A stretch of 15,336 nucleotides of DNA from NCBI GenBank assembly GCA_036003365.1, contig DASYSL010000201.1, positions 1 to 15,336 of the forward strand, in the 5' to 3' direction. How positions within the stretch are numbered: position 1 is the stretch's first letter; each line of letters starts with the position of its first letter. The position numbers were made by a program, and so were the translations under genes. Positions 1 through 8,214 of the stretch are shown here, piece after piece. The notes under the pieces are model-generated. The model had not been told where the DNA came from. It saw only the letters and a list, made by a program, of their open reading frames with translations, and searched no databases. The DNA comes from DASYSL01 sp036003365. GTDB lineage: Bacteria > Eisenbacteria > RBG-16-71-46 > DASYSL01.

Positions 1-3000
1 CATGCGCGCCGCGAGCTCGACCGCCCAGTCGCCGTAGAAGCCCTGCAGGAAGGGTGCCGCGGCCAGGGACGCGGCGCGCTCGAGGGCGGCACGGCGCTCG
101 GCCACGGTGCGCGCGCGCTTGGCTTCGCCGAACGCCTGCTCGATGTCCCACGCGTCCGAGGTCATCGGGTAGGAGCGGTCGAGCCGGTACGTCTCGCCCG
201 CCCGCTCGATGGGTGCCACGGCGGCGCGCGGCAAGGCGCTGCGCAGATAGGAGAGCGTCGGATGGAAGTTCTGCCGCGCCGCGCGGGCGCGGCGGCCGGG
301 CCAGAAGAGCTCGATCAACTCCTCGCGCGAAGCGCCCTCCGGGTGCAACGCGAGGTAGACCAGCACCTGAAAAGCACGCTGCGAGCGCCACACCGAGGAG
401 GCCACCGGGCGGCCGTCGATGGTCAACCGCGGCGGACCGAAGAGCGTGAGCCGCGGTGCTTCGGCGGGCGCGGCCGAAGCCGCCACCGCCGGGGTGCCGC
501 GCGCCACGCGCTCGTGAATGCGCCGCAGGGCGGCCTTCATCGCGGCGGCGAGATCGCGCCGCTCCTTGGCCAGCGTCTCGAGGCGGGTTGCCGCAGCGGC
601 ACTGCCCAGCTCGGCGAGCACGGAGAGCGCGGCCTCGGCGACCGCCGGCTTGCCGCGCTCGAGAAGATCGAGCAGCGGCTCCTCGATCTCGCCGCCGGCC
701 GTGGCCAGGGCGGAGGCCGCGGCATCGAGCTCGATGCCGGCGCCGAGCGCATGCAGCACGAGCTCCGGCGCCTCGCGCGCCTGCACGGCGAGGAAGTGGT
801 CGTAGCCGCGCTCGCGCACCAGGGCGAGCGCCGTGCGCACCAAGGGCTCGGCGGCCGCGGGCTCGCCCAGCGCCAGGTGTGTCTCGGCGAGCCAGTAGTG
901 CACGCGCATGCGCTGGAAGGCGTCCTCGGCGGCTTCGGTCTTGGGCAGAAGCGGAGCCAGGCGGTCGTGGGCGACGCGCGGACGGCCGGCGCGCAGCTCG
1001 CACCAGGCGAGCGTCGCCTGGAACTCGCTGAAGCGCGGGTTGTCGGGGCCGCCGGCCAGGCGCTCCAGCGCCCGCTCGAGAAAATCGACGGCGCGGCGGT
1101 ACTGGCCGCGGGCCGAGAAGACGCGCGCCCGCAGCGCCAGGAGATCGGCGGCGATCACCTCCATGCGCAGCTCGGCATTCAGCTCCTCGGCGTGGCGCAA
1201 GGAGGAGAGCGCGCCCTCGAGATCGCCGGTGTCGACGAGCGCCTGCGAGAGCGCCAGATGGCACATGGCTTCCTGGGCGCGGTGTGAGAAGCGCAGGGCC
1301 ACCGACAGGCCTTCTTCCGCCGCCTTGCGCGCGTCGGCCAGCTCGCCGAGATCGCAGAGCAGGAGCGCCAGGTTGTACTGGTAGAGCGCGGCCCGCGGCG
1401 AGGCGCCGCCGCTCACGTGCGTGAGCGCGGCGCGGAATTCCTCGGAAGCTTCGCGGAAGCGCCCCTGGTTGTGGAGGGCGACGGCCAGATTGTGAATCGT
1501 GGGGATCACGAGCTCGGGGTCGGCCGAGGCGGGGAGGATCGAGCGCACGTCGTCGAGCACGCGCACCGCCGCCCCGAACTGTCCGAGATAGAAGTGCGCG
1601 CCGGCTTTCATCTGCAGGAGCCGCACGCCCACCTCGACCGGCAGGTCGTGCGCCAGCGCGAGGCCGCGCTCGGCCATGCCCAGGACCTGCTCGTGCTTGC
1701 CACGCAGATTGAAAATCTTCCCGAGGCCGACGAGGGCGCGGCATTCGCTCTCGCGATCGCCGCTCGCGCGCGCGGCCGCCAGGGCTTCTTCGTAGGCGGG
1801 CTCGGCGGCGTTCCAGTCGCCGACGGCGCCCTTGGCGTCGGCGAGCGCCACGGTCAATGTGAGATCGCCCTTGCGCCAGTCGGCCGGCAGGTCCCCGAGA
1901 TATTGCGACAAGGTGGCGGCGCGTCCCGAGCGCAGGAAGCGCGGGGCGGCGGCGCGCAGCAAACGCGCCGCATCGGCCCAGCGATGGGCCGCGAGATAGT
2001 GACGCAGGGCCAGCTCGTCGTCACCGCGCGCTTCGAGCGCGCGCCCGGCTTCGCCTTCGCGCTCGTGCCAGGCGTCGGCGCCCCCGCGCCCTTCCACCTC
2101 GGCGCGCAGGAAGCGCCGCACGAGCTCGTGACATTCGTACGACGTCTGCTCGCCCGAGCCGTAGGTGCGCAGGAGTCCGCGGCGCGCCAGGGAGTCGAGG
2201 CGGGCGCGCGGATCGGGCATGCCGGCGAGCGCGCCCGCCAGGCCCACGTCGAAGCGCGCCAGAGCACTCGTCGCCTCGAGCAATCGGCGCGACTCTTCGT
2301 CGAAGCGGCGGAACACCTCGACCGACAGATAATCGTGGAGGTCGAGGCTCGAGGTGCGGAAGTCCTCGATCACCTCTTCGAGCCCGCGGTCGGGGGCGCG
2401 GCGCAAGGATTCATGGATCAGGTGCACGGCCGTCGGCCAGCCGAGTGTCGTGTCTTCCAGCGCCGTGAGCTCGGCTTCGACCAGAGGCCGGCGATAGACC
2501 TCGGTGAAGAGCTTCTCCAGCTCCTCGCGCGTCAGGCGCAGGTGCGAGGAGTTGAGCTCGAACAGCTCGCCCTTGGCGCGCATGCGCTCGATGGCCAAGG
2601 GCGGCGTGCCGCGCGAAGCGATGACCACGCGCACCGAGGGCGGCAGGAAGCGGAGGATGGTCTCGGTGAGCGCCACCACCTGCGCGTTGCCTGCGACTTC
2701 CTGGAAGTCGTCGAGCACGAGCAGCGTGACGGGCCCGCGCAGCGTGGCCAGCTCGTTGGCCAGCGTGCCGCCCAGCACTTCGATGGAGCGCCCGCCGGGC
2801 CGCGTCTCGTCGAGCGCACGCTCGAAGTCGCGCCCGAAGCGCGGCGTCTCGCGCCGGAAGCCTTCGAGGAGATAGCGGCCGAACACCACCGGGTCGGCGT
2901 CCGACGGCATGAGCGAATACCAGACGACGGGGCGGCGTGAGCGCTCGGCGAAAGCGCCGAGCAAGGTGGTCTTTCCGAAGCCGGCTTCGGCGGTGATCAG

Positions 3001-3153
3001 GGTGAGGGAGCGGTGCGCGTGCTCGGCGAGCGCGGCGAGCAGGCGTGGACGCTCCAGCACCGGCCCGGCCGGGTTGGGCAGGGTCAGCTTCGAGCGAACG
3101 AGGGGGGGAACCACCCGTACGGATCGGGCAGTCGTGGAACGGGTCCTGGGCAC
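1..3153 (-). CDS. MalT/SARP-type large ATPase transcriptional regulator with TPR repeats and C-terminal BTAD domain (partial)
   Basis: Large cytoplasmic signal-integrating transcription regulator; its inducer and targets are unknown. The reading frame is open from about 3360 to position 1, and the C-terminus lies off the left edge (1051 residues inside). Residues 16-55 carry the typical opening of MalT-like regulators (RSKLTLP, then LERPRLL). Walker A is AEAGFGKTTLL with Lys61, and Walker B is VTLLVLDDFQ near residues 142-151. A helical TPR-like region follows from roughly residue 400 to 890 (for example AYEEALAAARASGD at 453). From about residue 899 comes an OmpR-like winged helix (LTLFGPPRLTIDGRPV, LALHPEGASREELIELFWPG), then the start of a BTAD domain. 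No ATG is available. I chose the GTG at 3153, five bases after GAGG; GTG 3114 and TTG 3282 are alternatives. The SARP-type DNA-binding end replaces the LuxR helix-turn-helix of classical MalT. Family assignment is firm, start is not. Confidence 0.9.
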   Translation of the reverse strand, partial: MPRTRSTTARSVRVVPPLVRSKLTLPNPAGPVLERPRLLAALAEHAHRSLTLITAEAGFGKTTLLGAFAERSRRPVVWYSLMPSDADPVVFGRYLLEGFRRETPRFGRDFERALDETRPGGRSIEVLGGTLANELATLRGPVTLLVLDDFQEVAGNAQVVALTETILRFLPPSVRVVIASRGTPPLAIERMRAKGELFELNSSHLRLTREELEKLFTEVYRRPLVEAELTALEDTTLGWPTAVHLIHESLRRAPDRGLEEVIEDFRTSSLDLHDYLSVEVFRRFDEESRRLLEATSALARFDVGLAGALAGMPDPRARLDSLARRGLLRTYGSGEQTSYECHELVRRFLRAEVEGRGGADAWHEREGEAGRALEARGDDELALRHYLAAHRWADAARLLRAAAPRFLRSGRAATLSQYLGDLPADWRKGDLTLTVALADAKGAVGDWNAAEPAYEEALAAARASGDRESECRALVGLGKIFNLRGKHEQVLGMAERGLALAHDLPVEVGVRLLQMKAGAHFYLGQFGAAVRVLDDVRSILPASADPELVIPTIHNLAVALHNQGRFREASEEFRAALTHVSGGASPRAALYQYNLALLLCDLGELADARKAAEEGLSVALRFSHRAQEAMCHLALSQALVDTGDLEGALSSLRHAEELNAELRMEVIAADLLALRARVFSARGQYRRAVDFLERALERLAGGPDNPRFSEFQATLAWCELRAGRPRVAHDRLAPLLPKTEAAEDAFQRMRVHYWLAETHLALGEPAAAEPLVRTALALVRERGYDHFLAVQAREAPELVLHALGAGIELDAAASALATAGGEIEEPLLDLLERGKPAVAEAALSVLAELGSAAAATRLETLAKERRDLAAAMKAALRRIHERVARGTPAVAASAAPAEAPRLTLFGPPRLTIDGRPVASSVWRSQRAFQVLVYLALHPEGASREELIELFWPGRRARAARQNFHPTLSYLRSALPRAAVAPIERAGETYRLDRSYPMTSDAWDIEQAFGEAKRARTVAERRAALERAASLAAAPFLQGFYGDWAVELAARM

Positions 3154-3195
3154 GCAAACCTCGAGCCTGCGCGAAGACCAAGGCAAGGGCTCCAA

Positions 3196-3223
3196 GGTCT
3201 TCGAGATCTTCAGGGTCTTCGAG
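3196..3223. repeat. 10-bp direct repeat upstream of the regulator, possible operator
   Basis: GGTCTTCGAG occurs at 3196-3205 and again at 3214-3223, an 18-bp offset, about 45 bp upstream of the chosen start of the large regulator. Tandem direct repeats are the usual form of SARP/OmpR-type binding sites, so autoregulation is possible. The function is inference; chance repetition in a biased sequence is a real alternative. Confidence 0.35.
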
Positions 3224-3355
3224 CGGCCCCGACGGGATCTTCCGCGCGTGGCGGAGCTTGGGGATCGGGGATGCGCACTCAAGGGTATCAGGCTCTCCTG
3301 CCGCTCGGATAGGGAATGCGGCCGCGTTGTGGAATCGATTTCATCTGCCAAACGA

Positions 3356-3386
3356 TGGGGCGCCTGCCCGAAGGCAGGACGCCCCA
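3356..3386 (-). terminator. Intrinsic terminator of the subtilase gene (UUCG tetraloop)
   Basis: On the minus strand TGGGGCG and CCTGCC pair with GGCAGG and CGCCCCA, a 13-bp stem with a single bulged T, closed by the extra-stable C(UUCG)G tetraloop. It begins about 48 bases after the subtilase stop codon and is followed by the moderately T-rich TCGTTT. Position, stem strength and loop support a terminator for leftward transcription. Confidence 0.8.
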
Positions 3387-3433
3387 CGAGGTCGCTTCAG
3401 CCCCCCATCGGCCTCCGCGACCCGGACTTCGTT

Positions 3434-6400
3434 CTAGCGCACGAACACCGCCCGCTGGGCGCGCGTTCCCGCCACCGTGGCCAGGCGATAGAAGTAGACG
3501 CCCGAGCCCACGAGCGAGCCGCTCTCGTCGCGGCCGTCCCACACCCGCTGGTACGCGCCCGCCGCCAGCTCGCCGCTCACCAGGGTGCGCACCAGTCGTC
3601 CCGCCACGTTGTAGATCCGCAAGCTCGCCGGACCGCGGACGGGCGTCGAGAATCCGATCGTGCAGCTGCGCGAGAAGGGATTCGGCGCCGCCTGCGCGAG
3701 CGACAACCGCGGCGCGCCGGCGTTGCCCACGGCGACCGGCTCGGCGGTGCAGCGGATGCCGGTCACCTCGTACGCCAGGCTGGGATTCGGGTTGTCGAAC
3801 GAGGCCACGCGCCAGCGGTAGGTGCCCGCTGCCGGCGCCACGTAGGTCAAATGCTCGGGCTCGGAGGTCGCGGTCGCGCCGCTCGCCACCACGTTGCCCT
3901 GTTCGTCGATGAGATAGAGATCGAGATCGACGGCCGGCGCACCCGTCCAGCTCAAGTAGCCTTCGATCGCCTGCGTGTTGGTCGAGACCACGAAGGAGTG
4001 CTCGTTCTGCACCACGTTCACGCCCTGCACGTTCACGCCGATGGTGCCGTCGGTGATCGTGGTGTCGGGCGTGCAGGTCGTGGGCAGAGGCGGCGCGCCT
4101 GGCGACACCGTGATGCGCACGAGCTGCGAGTCGGCCGCGCCCGACGAATCCTCGACGCGGAACTTCACCACGTACGAGCCCTGGTCGGCGTTGAACGGCG
4201 TCCACTCGAAGCGCGCCTGGTTGGGATCGAAGCCCGAGCCACTGGGCACCGGTCCGGTGGAGTAGGCGAGCGGGCCGTCCTCATCGTCGGTGGCGGAGAC
4301 CGTGAACGACAGGGTCGAGCCCGGCGCCACCGCCTTGTCCGAGATGAAGTCGAGCACCGGCGGCGTGTTGGATCCCGGTGCCCGGTCGCGCACCGTGATG
4401 TGCACCGTCTCCTCGTCGAAGGCGGCCATGGTGTCGGTGGCCCGGAAGGTGACGTCGTACGTGCCCGCCTGCAGATAGCTCGGCGTCCAGGAGAACGCGT
4501 GCGTGCCGGCATTGAAGGTCGCGCCGAGCGGCAGGCCGGTAGCCGAATAAGTGAGGGCCTGGCCGTCGGGATCGCTCGCGCTCACGGTGAAGCCGAGCGC
4601 CACGCCCTCGTACACGGTCTTGGTTGCGATGGGATCGATCACCGGCGTGTGATTGAGCGAGGTCGCCGGATCGAGCGGAATCCAGAACACCGTCGCCTGG
4701 CCTTCCACCGTGGGCTGCGCGGGATTGGCCGAAGTGAACACGGTGCTCGTCAGGCCGTTGAACACCGTCACCGAGAAGCTGTCGACCACGCCCTCGGTGT
4801 TGACGTAGCCCTTCTCGAGCACGCGCAGGAACCACGGGTTGCTCGCCGAGGGCGGCAGGAACGAGCCCACGAGATCGGCGTCGGTGAGATCGGCGTGGAA
4901 GTAGTAGCGGACGAGATCGCCGAAGACTCCCGGGACGATGACGCGTGACGAGTCGGCGGAAGTCGAGCCGCCGCCGGCGCGCCAGAAGGCCGGCGCGTTG
5001 GGATCGGTGCCGCTGCCGAAGCGCGCCGCCACGTCGTTGTCGAGGGCGGTGTGCGAGATCGCCCAGCGCACGCGCGCGCGCACCGGCGGCACCGCGGTCT
5101 TGACCGCGAACGCCGGCTCCGCGTGCTCGCCCACAGCGTCCGTCCAGCGCACCTGATACCAGTACGGATTGCCCGGCACGAGCGACGGGTCGGTGTCGGT
5201 CCAGCTGTAATCCGTGCGGTTGGGCCGGCGCTCGATCACCGGGCTGCCCACGGGCGACACGGTCGGGCTCGCGGCCGCGAATAGGCCGGCGTGTCCGTCG
5301 TGATCCGGCGCGCGCCACACCTGGAAGCTCGTGACGCCGACTTCACGCTGCGAAGTCCAGCGAATCGGAATCTCGAGATGGCCCGCGACCAAGGCCACCG
5401 GGCCCGCGCCCTCGATCACCACCTGAGTCACATTGCGGTCGAGCGCTTCTTTCACCGCCGCATAGGCATCGATCTCGCCCCAGCCCCACGAGGGGTGATA
5501 GTTGGGATCGATGCCGAAGGGATCGGCGGCCGAAGGCGGCTGCTGCCCGTGATCGGTGCGGTGCCACGCGCTGTTCTCGAGCACGTCGCGCACTTCCTGC
5601 GCGCTCAGGTTGGGATTGGCCTGGCGCACCAGCGCGGTCACGCCCGCCACGCAGGGCGTCGCCATGCTCGTGCCATTGATGTTGTGGTACATGCGGCCGT
5701 TGGTCGTGGGATCGCCGAGCGCCGACAGGATGTCCGAGCCCGAGCCCATGACGTTGGGCTTCATCTCGTCGAGATGGTCGCTGTCGCCGTCCGACTCGCG
5801 CGGCCCTTCATTGGAGTAGTTGGCCACGATGTCGTCGGTGATGGTGACCGTGTTGGCGTCCTGAGCCGCGCCCACCGTGGTCGCGAGATCGGCGGCCGCG
5901 GGGCTCGGCATGTAGCTCGTGTTGCCGTCGTTGCCCGAGGCCACGCAGACCGCCATGCCGGCCTTGACCGCGGCGTTCACCGCCGCGCAGTCGGCATCGG
6001 TGCCGTCGGACGCGGTCGCGCCGCCCAGACTCATGTTGAGGACCTGGATGCCGTGATAGATGCCGTCGGGCGTCCACACCGTGTTGCGGTGCTCGATGCA
6101 CCACTCGAGCGCTTCGGCAGCACCGCCGCCCGCGCCCGCGTCGGTCAGCACCTTGCAGTCGACGAGGCGCGCGTCAGGCGCCATGCCCGCGTACGGCCCG
6201 GGCGCAGCACCGTTCAGAAGACCGGTCGGTCCGCCCGAGCCGATGGCCGTGCCGGCCACGTGCGTGGCGTGATAGTCGCCGAGAGGATCGATCGCGTTCT
6301 GCGGATTGGCGCTCGAGTCGACGGGTGTGTTGAGAAGCGGATCGGGATTGGAGAAGTCGCCGCCGCCGACGAATTTTCCGAGCAAGGACTCGTGGCCCGG

Positions 6401-7003
6401 ATAGCCGGACGCGTTGGCCGAATCGTTGACGCCGGTGTCGAGGATGCCGACCACGACGCCGCGTCCCGTGATGCCGAGATCCTTCCACACCGAGGGGAAG
6501 AGCCCGGCGCCGATGCCGCCCTCACTGGCGCGGGCACGCAAAGCGCGCGTCGCGTTGTCGTTGGTGGCGTACATCACCTGCCAGGCCTCGACTCGGGTCA
6601 CGCCGTGGAGCGCGGCCAACGCCTGGATCTGCGCGAAGGTGGCACGCGCGCGCAGATACGGGATGTAGCGCGGGCGCCAGTTGAGCGCGGCACCGGTGGC
6701 CGTGAGTGCCGCGGCATCGGCGTCGGTGGGCTGGTGGTCATAGCCGACGTACACGCCGAACACCGGCGTGCCCGAGCTCGCATCGACGAAGAAGATGAGC
6801 CGGCCGCTGGGATCGTGGTTCACGTGCGCGGCGGACAGGCCGCCCGTCTGCACGGCTTCGATGCGGTCGTCGATCCGGTTCGTGTTCTTGTCCCACATCC
6901 AGCTCTGCGCCGCCGGGGCCGCACCGGCGAGCGCCAGCGTCGAAAGCACGACGATGGCGAGCGCCCCGACGGCGGCCCGAAGCCCCAAACGGTTCGATTC
7001 CAT
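3434..7003 (-). CDS. Secreted subtilisin-like (S8) serine protease with Ig-like modules and FlgD-type C-terminal domain
   Basis: Extracellular or surface protease of 1189 residues. A signal peptide spans about residues 1-32. A prodomain-like segment (about 60-145) precedes the S8 domain (about 180-520), whose triad is Asp189 (GILDTG), His245 (HATHVAG) and Ser446 (NGTSMATP), with oxyanion Asn358 (ASGND). Then come a fibronectin-III-like region (about 545-640), an unassigned beta-rich stretch, two cadherin/He_PIG-type modules (about 785-873 and 879-967), a pre-peptidase-like beta domain (about 980-1085) and a FlgD Ig-like tail (1107-1189, ending RAVFVR). Such tails act as sorting or anchoring signals in several lineages. 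The ATG at 7003 was chosen because AGGAG lies 10 bases upstream and the signal peptide begins there; an upstream in-frame extension lacks such features. The usual HGTHVAG is HATHVAG here. All catalytic residues are present, so it should be active. It is monocistronic, ending at the 3356-3386 terminator. Confidence 0.95.
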   Translation of the reverse strand: MESNRLGLRAAVGALAIVVLSTLALAGAAPAAQSWMWDKNTNRIDDRIEAVQTGGLSAAHVNHDPSGRLIFFVDASSGTPVFGVYVGYDHQPTDADAAALTATGAALNWRPRYIPYLRARATFAQIQALAALHGVTRVEAWQVMYATNDNATRALRARASEGGIGAGLFPSVWKDLGITGRGVVVGILDTGVNDSANASGYPGHESLLGKFVGGGDFSNPDPLLNTPVDSSANPQNAIDPLGDYHATHVAGTAIGSGGPTGLLNGAAPGPYAGMAPDARLVDCKVLTDAGAGGGAAEALEWCIEHRNTVWTPDGIYHGIQVLNMSLGGATASDGTDADCAAVNAAVKAGMAVCVASGNDGNTSYMPSPAAADLATTVGAAQDANTVTITDDIVANYSNEGPRESDGDSDHLDEMKPNVMGSGSDILSALGDPTTNGRMYHNINGTSMATPCVAGVTALVRQANPNLSAQEVRDVLENSAWHRTDHGQQPPSAADPFGIDPNYHPSWGWGEIDAYAAVKEALDRNVTQVVIEGAGPVALVAGHLEIPIRWTSQREVGVTSFQVWRAPDHDGHAGLFAAASPTVSPVGSPVIERRPNRTDYSWTDTDPSLVPGNPYWYQVRWTDAVGEHAEPAFAVKTAVPPVRARVRWAISHTALDNDVAARFGSGTDPNAPAFWRAGGGSTSADSSRVIVPGVFGDLVRYYFHADLTDADLVGSFLPPSASNPWFLRVLEKGYVNTEGVVDSFSVTVFNGLTSTVFTSANPAQPTVEGQATVFWIPLDPATSLNHTPVIDPIATKTVYEGVALGFTVSASDPDGQALTYSATGLPLGATFNAGTHAFSWTPSYLQAGTYDVTFRATDTMAAFDEETVHITVRDRAPGSNTPPVLDFISDKAVAPGSTLSFTVSATDDEDGPLAYSTGPVPSGSGFDPNQARFEWTPFNADQGSYVVKFRVEDSSGAADSQLVRITVSPGAPPLPTTCTPDTTITDGTIGVNVQGVNVVQNEHSFVVSTNTQAIEGYLSWTGAPAVDLDLYLIDEQGNVVASGATATSEPEHLTYVAPAAGTYRWRVASFDNPNPSLAYEVTGIRCTAEPVAVGNAGAPRLSLAQAAPNPFSRSCTIGFSTPVRGPASLRIYNVAGRLVRTLVSGELAAGAYQRVWDGRDESGSLVGSGVYFYRLATVAGTRAQRAVFVR

Positions 7004-7182
7004 GTGACCGCGTCTCCTCTTGGTCGAGAGCCTGAGAGAGCTGAGGACGCGGCCGACTCGAGCGACGTTCGGCGAACCCCCCGGCCGTCGGTCGTCGGGG
7101 AGCCCGAGCCCCGTCGAACCGCCGCGTCCCACATCCGGGAACGAGGCAAGCCTGCGCGCGGGCTGTTGACTGGGAGTTGAGT

Positions 7183-7203
7183 GGGGGTGGGGGGGTGGGT
7201 GGG
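7183..7203 (+). other. G-quadruplex-type G-tract
   Basis: Four G-runs of 5, 7, 3 and 3 bases are separated by single Ts, which meets the G3+N1-7 definition of a potential G-quadruplex with very short loops. It lies on the strand that is non-template for the rightward gene, 180 bases upstream of the subtilase start. A role in expression of either divergent gene is inference. Confidence 0.7.
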
Positions 7204-7230
7204 AATGCGCAGCGAGACTTGGAGTTGTGG

Positions 7231-7278
7231 GGCCGCGAACGATCCGGAACAGGCCCTGTCCCGAATGGTTCGGCGGCC
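7231..7278. repeat. 48-base imperfect palindrome / hairpin in the divergent promoter region
   Basis: GGCCGC-GAAC (7231-7240) pairs with GTTC-G-GCGGCC (7268-7278). Inside are a symmetric four-by-four internal loop, CGG/CCG, a single mismatch, and ACAG/CTGT closed by GCC. It could be a regulator-binding dyad serving both divergent genes, or an RNA structure in a leader. It lacks a T-tract on either side, so I do not call it a terminator. Confidence 0.5.
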
Positions 7279-7412
7279 ACGCGAGTGCGCGATTTCGCCC
7301 AGCCCGCGTGAGGCGAGCTAAGCCCTCGTGCGCGCAATCGCTTCGGCAGTCTTTGCCATGAAGGCACGCGGCTTGCGACGCCGAGCCCGTGCCCCGTTTG
7401 CGAGGAGAGCCG

Positions 7413-8159
7413 ATGCATCGATCTCAGCTGTCTTGGCTGGCACTCGTCGTCGCCATCGTCACGCCGCACGCCGCGCACGCTTCGTCCTTCGCCGGTGCGG
7501 CGGGCGTGGAATCGTTCCAGGCGATCGGCGGCAGCGGATCGCGCGCCGTGCTCGGCATGGGCGCCGCCGATCTCGGCAGCGCCGACGCGCTCGCGCAGGC
7601 GGTGCGCTACGAAGACGCCATCGCCGGAGCCGGATGGAGCTTCACCGCCGGCGGCAGCGCCCGGCTCAGCGGTCCGCTGCGGGCTCGCGTGCGCGCCACA
7701 CGCGTCCTCGGGGAAGCGGGCTTTCGCGCCTGGCAATGGCGCGCCGGTCCCGAGTGGCGCTTCGGCGAGCGCGCCACGCTCGGCGCCTTCTACGAACGCG
7801 ACGCCGCCGGCGACAGCGCCCATACGCAAGGAATCGTGGGCGAAGGTCTGCTCGCGCTCACGCCCAAGCTCACGGCGCGCGCCGCGGCTTCGTGGGCGAC
7901 AGGCGATGCTGCAAGTCGCATCGCTCAGGCGTCGGTGGGCGGCATCTGGCGCGCCGCTCCGCATCTGGCGCTCATCGCCGATGCCGGCTGGCTGAGCACG
8001 CAGGGCACGAGCCAAACGACTTTCCCGATCGGCGGCGGCGGTGGTGGCCTGCCGATTCTGGGCGGCGCGAGCCGCACCCCCGGCACCGCATCGAGGACGA
8101 GCGTGACGCAGAGCGCGGCACCCACGCTCCTCCTCGGCGCACGGGTGATCTTTCCGTAG
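7413..8159 (+). CDS. Signal-peptide protein, predicted small outer-membrane beta-barrel
   Basis: A 248-residue exported protein with no family I recognise. Residues 1-24 form a clear signal peptide ending HAAHA. The mature part alternates short polar and aromatic/hydrophobic stretches typical of transmembrane strands (FRAWQWRAGPEWRF, ATLGAFYERD, KLTARAAASWATG, HLALIADAGWL) and ends in a hydrophobic strand, LLLGARVIFP. A Gly-rich run near residues 207-212 lies where an external loop would be. The ATG at 7413 follows GAGGAG by six bases, which favours it over an upstream in-frame GTG at 7389. The next gene starts 55 bases later in the same direction and also encodes an exported protein, so the two may be co-transcribed. 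The barrel assignment is inferred from composition and strand pattern. Confidence 0.75.
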   Translation: MHRSQLSWLALVVAIVTPHAAHASSFAGAAGVESFQAIGGSGSRAVLGMGAADLGSADALAQAVRYEDAIAGAGWSFTAGGSARLSGPLRARVRATRVLGEAGFRAWQWRAGPEWRFGERATLGAFYERDAAGDSAHTQGIVGEGLLALTPKLTARAAASWATGDAASRIAQASVGGIWRAAPHLALIADAGWLSTQGTSQTTFPIGGGGGGLPILGGASRTPGTASRTSVTQSAAPTLLLGARVIFP

Positions 8160-8214
8160 CCGACGAAGCCTGCCCCCTCACGCGCGCGTTCGCGCGCCCA
8201 ACAAGGAGAGCATC

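Larger units (their letters stand above)
3154..3433. other. Intergenic region between the regulator and the subtilase
   Basis: Both flanking genes read leftward. The right part holds the subtilase terminator (3356-3386). The left part should contain the regulator's promoter and leader and carries a 10-base direct repeat (3196-3223). The regulator frame stays open through this region, so an N-terminal extension to TTG 3282 cannot be excluded. I see no other gene here. Confidence 0.6.
7004..7412. other. Divergent intergenic region between the subtilase and the barrel-like gene
   Basis: About 410 bases separate two genes reading outward. The region must hold promoters or leaders for both. Visible structure: an extended G-tract (7183-7203), a 48-base imperfect palindrome (7231-7278), and pyrimidine-rich CTCTC repeats on the subtilase leader side. 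I find no clear sigma70 -35/-10 pair for either gene, and a weak GG/GC pattern near 7354 has the wrong spacing for sigma54. I see no credible small gene. Confidence 0.6.

Noticed and set aside
2909..7180. Very long rightward open frames (over 600 codons) opposite the regulator and subtilase
   Set aside because: They are antisense to genes with clear catalytic motifs, have Arg/His/Gly-biased composition, no domains and no ribosome sites; long antisense frames are expected at this GC content.
7333..7385. Possible sigma54 promoter before the barrel-like gene (GGCAGTCTTTGC)
   Set aside because: The GG and GC elements are only 8 bases apart instead of 10, and the flanks do not match.
8160..8214. 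GCGCGC-GTTC-GCGCGC hairpin between the two exported-protein genes as a terminator
   Set aside because: The stem is short, alternating GC typical of local composition, with no T-tract and the next gene's ribosome site immediately after.
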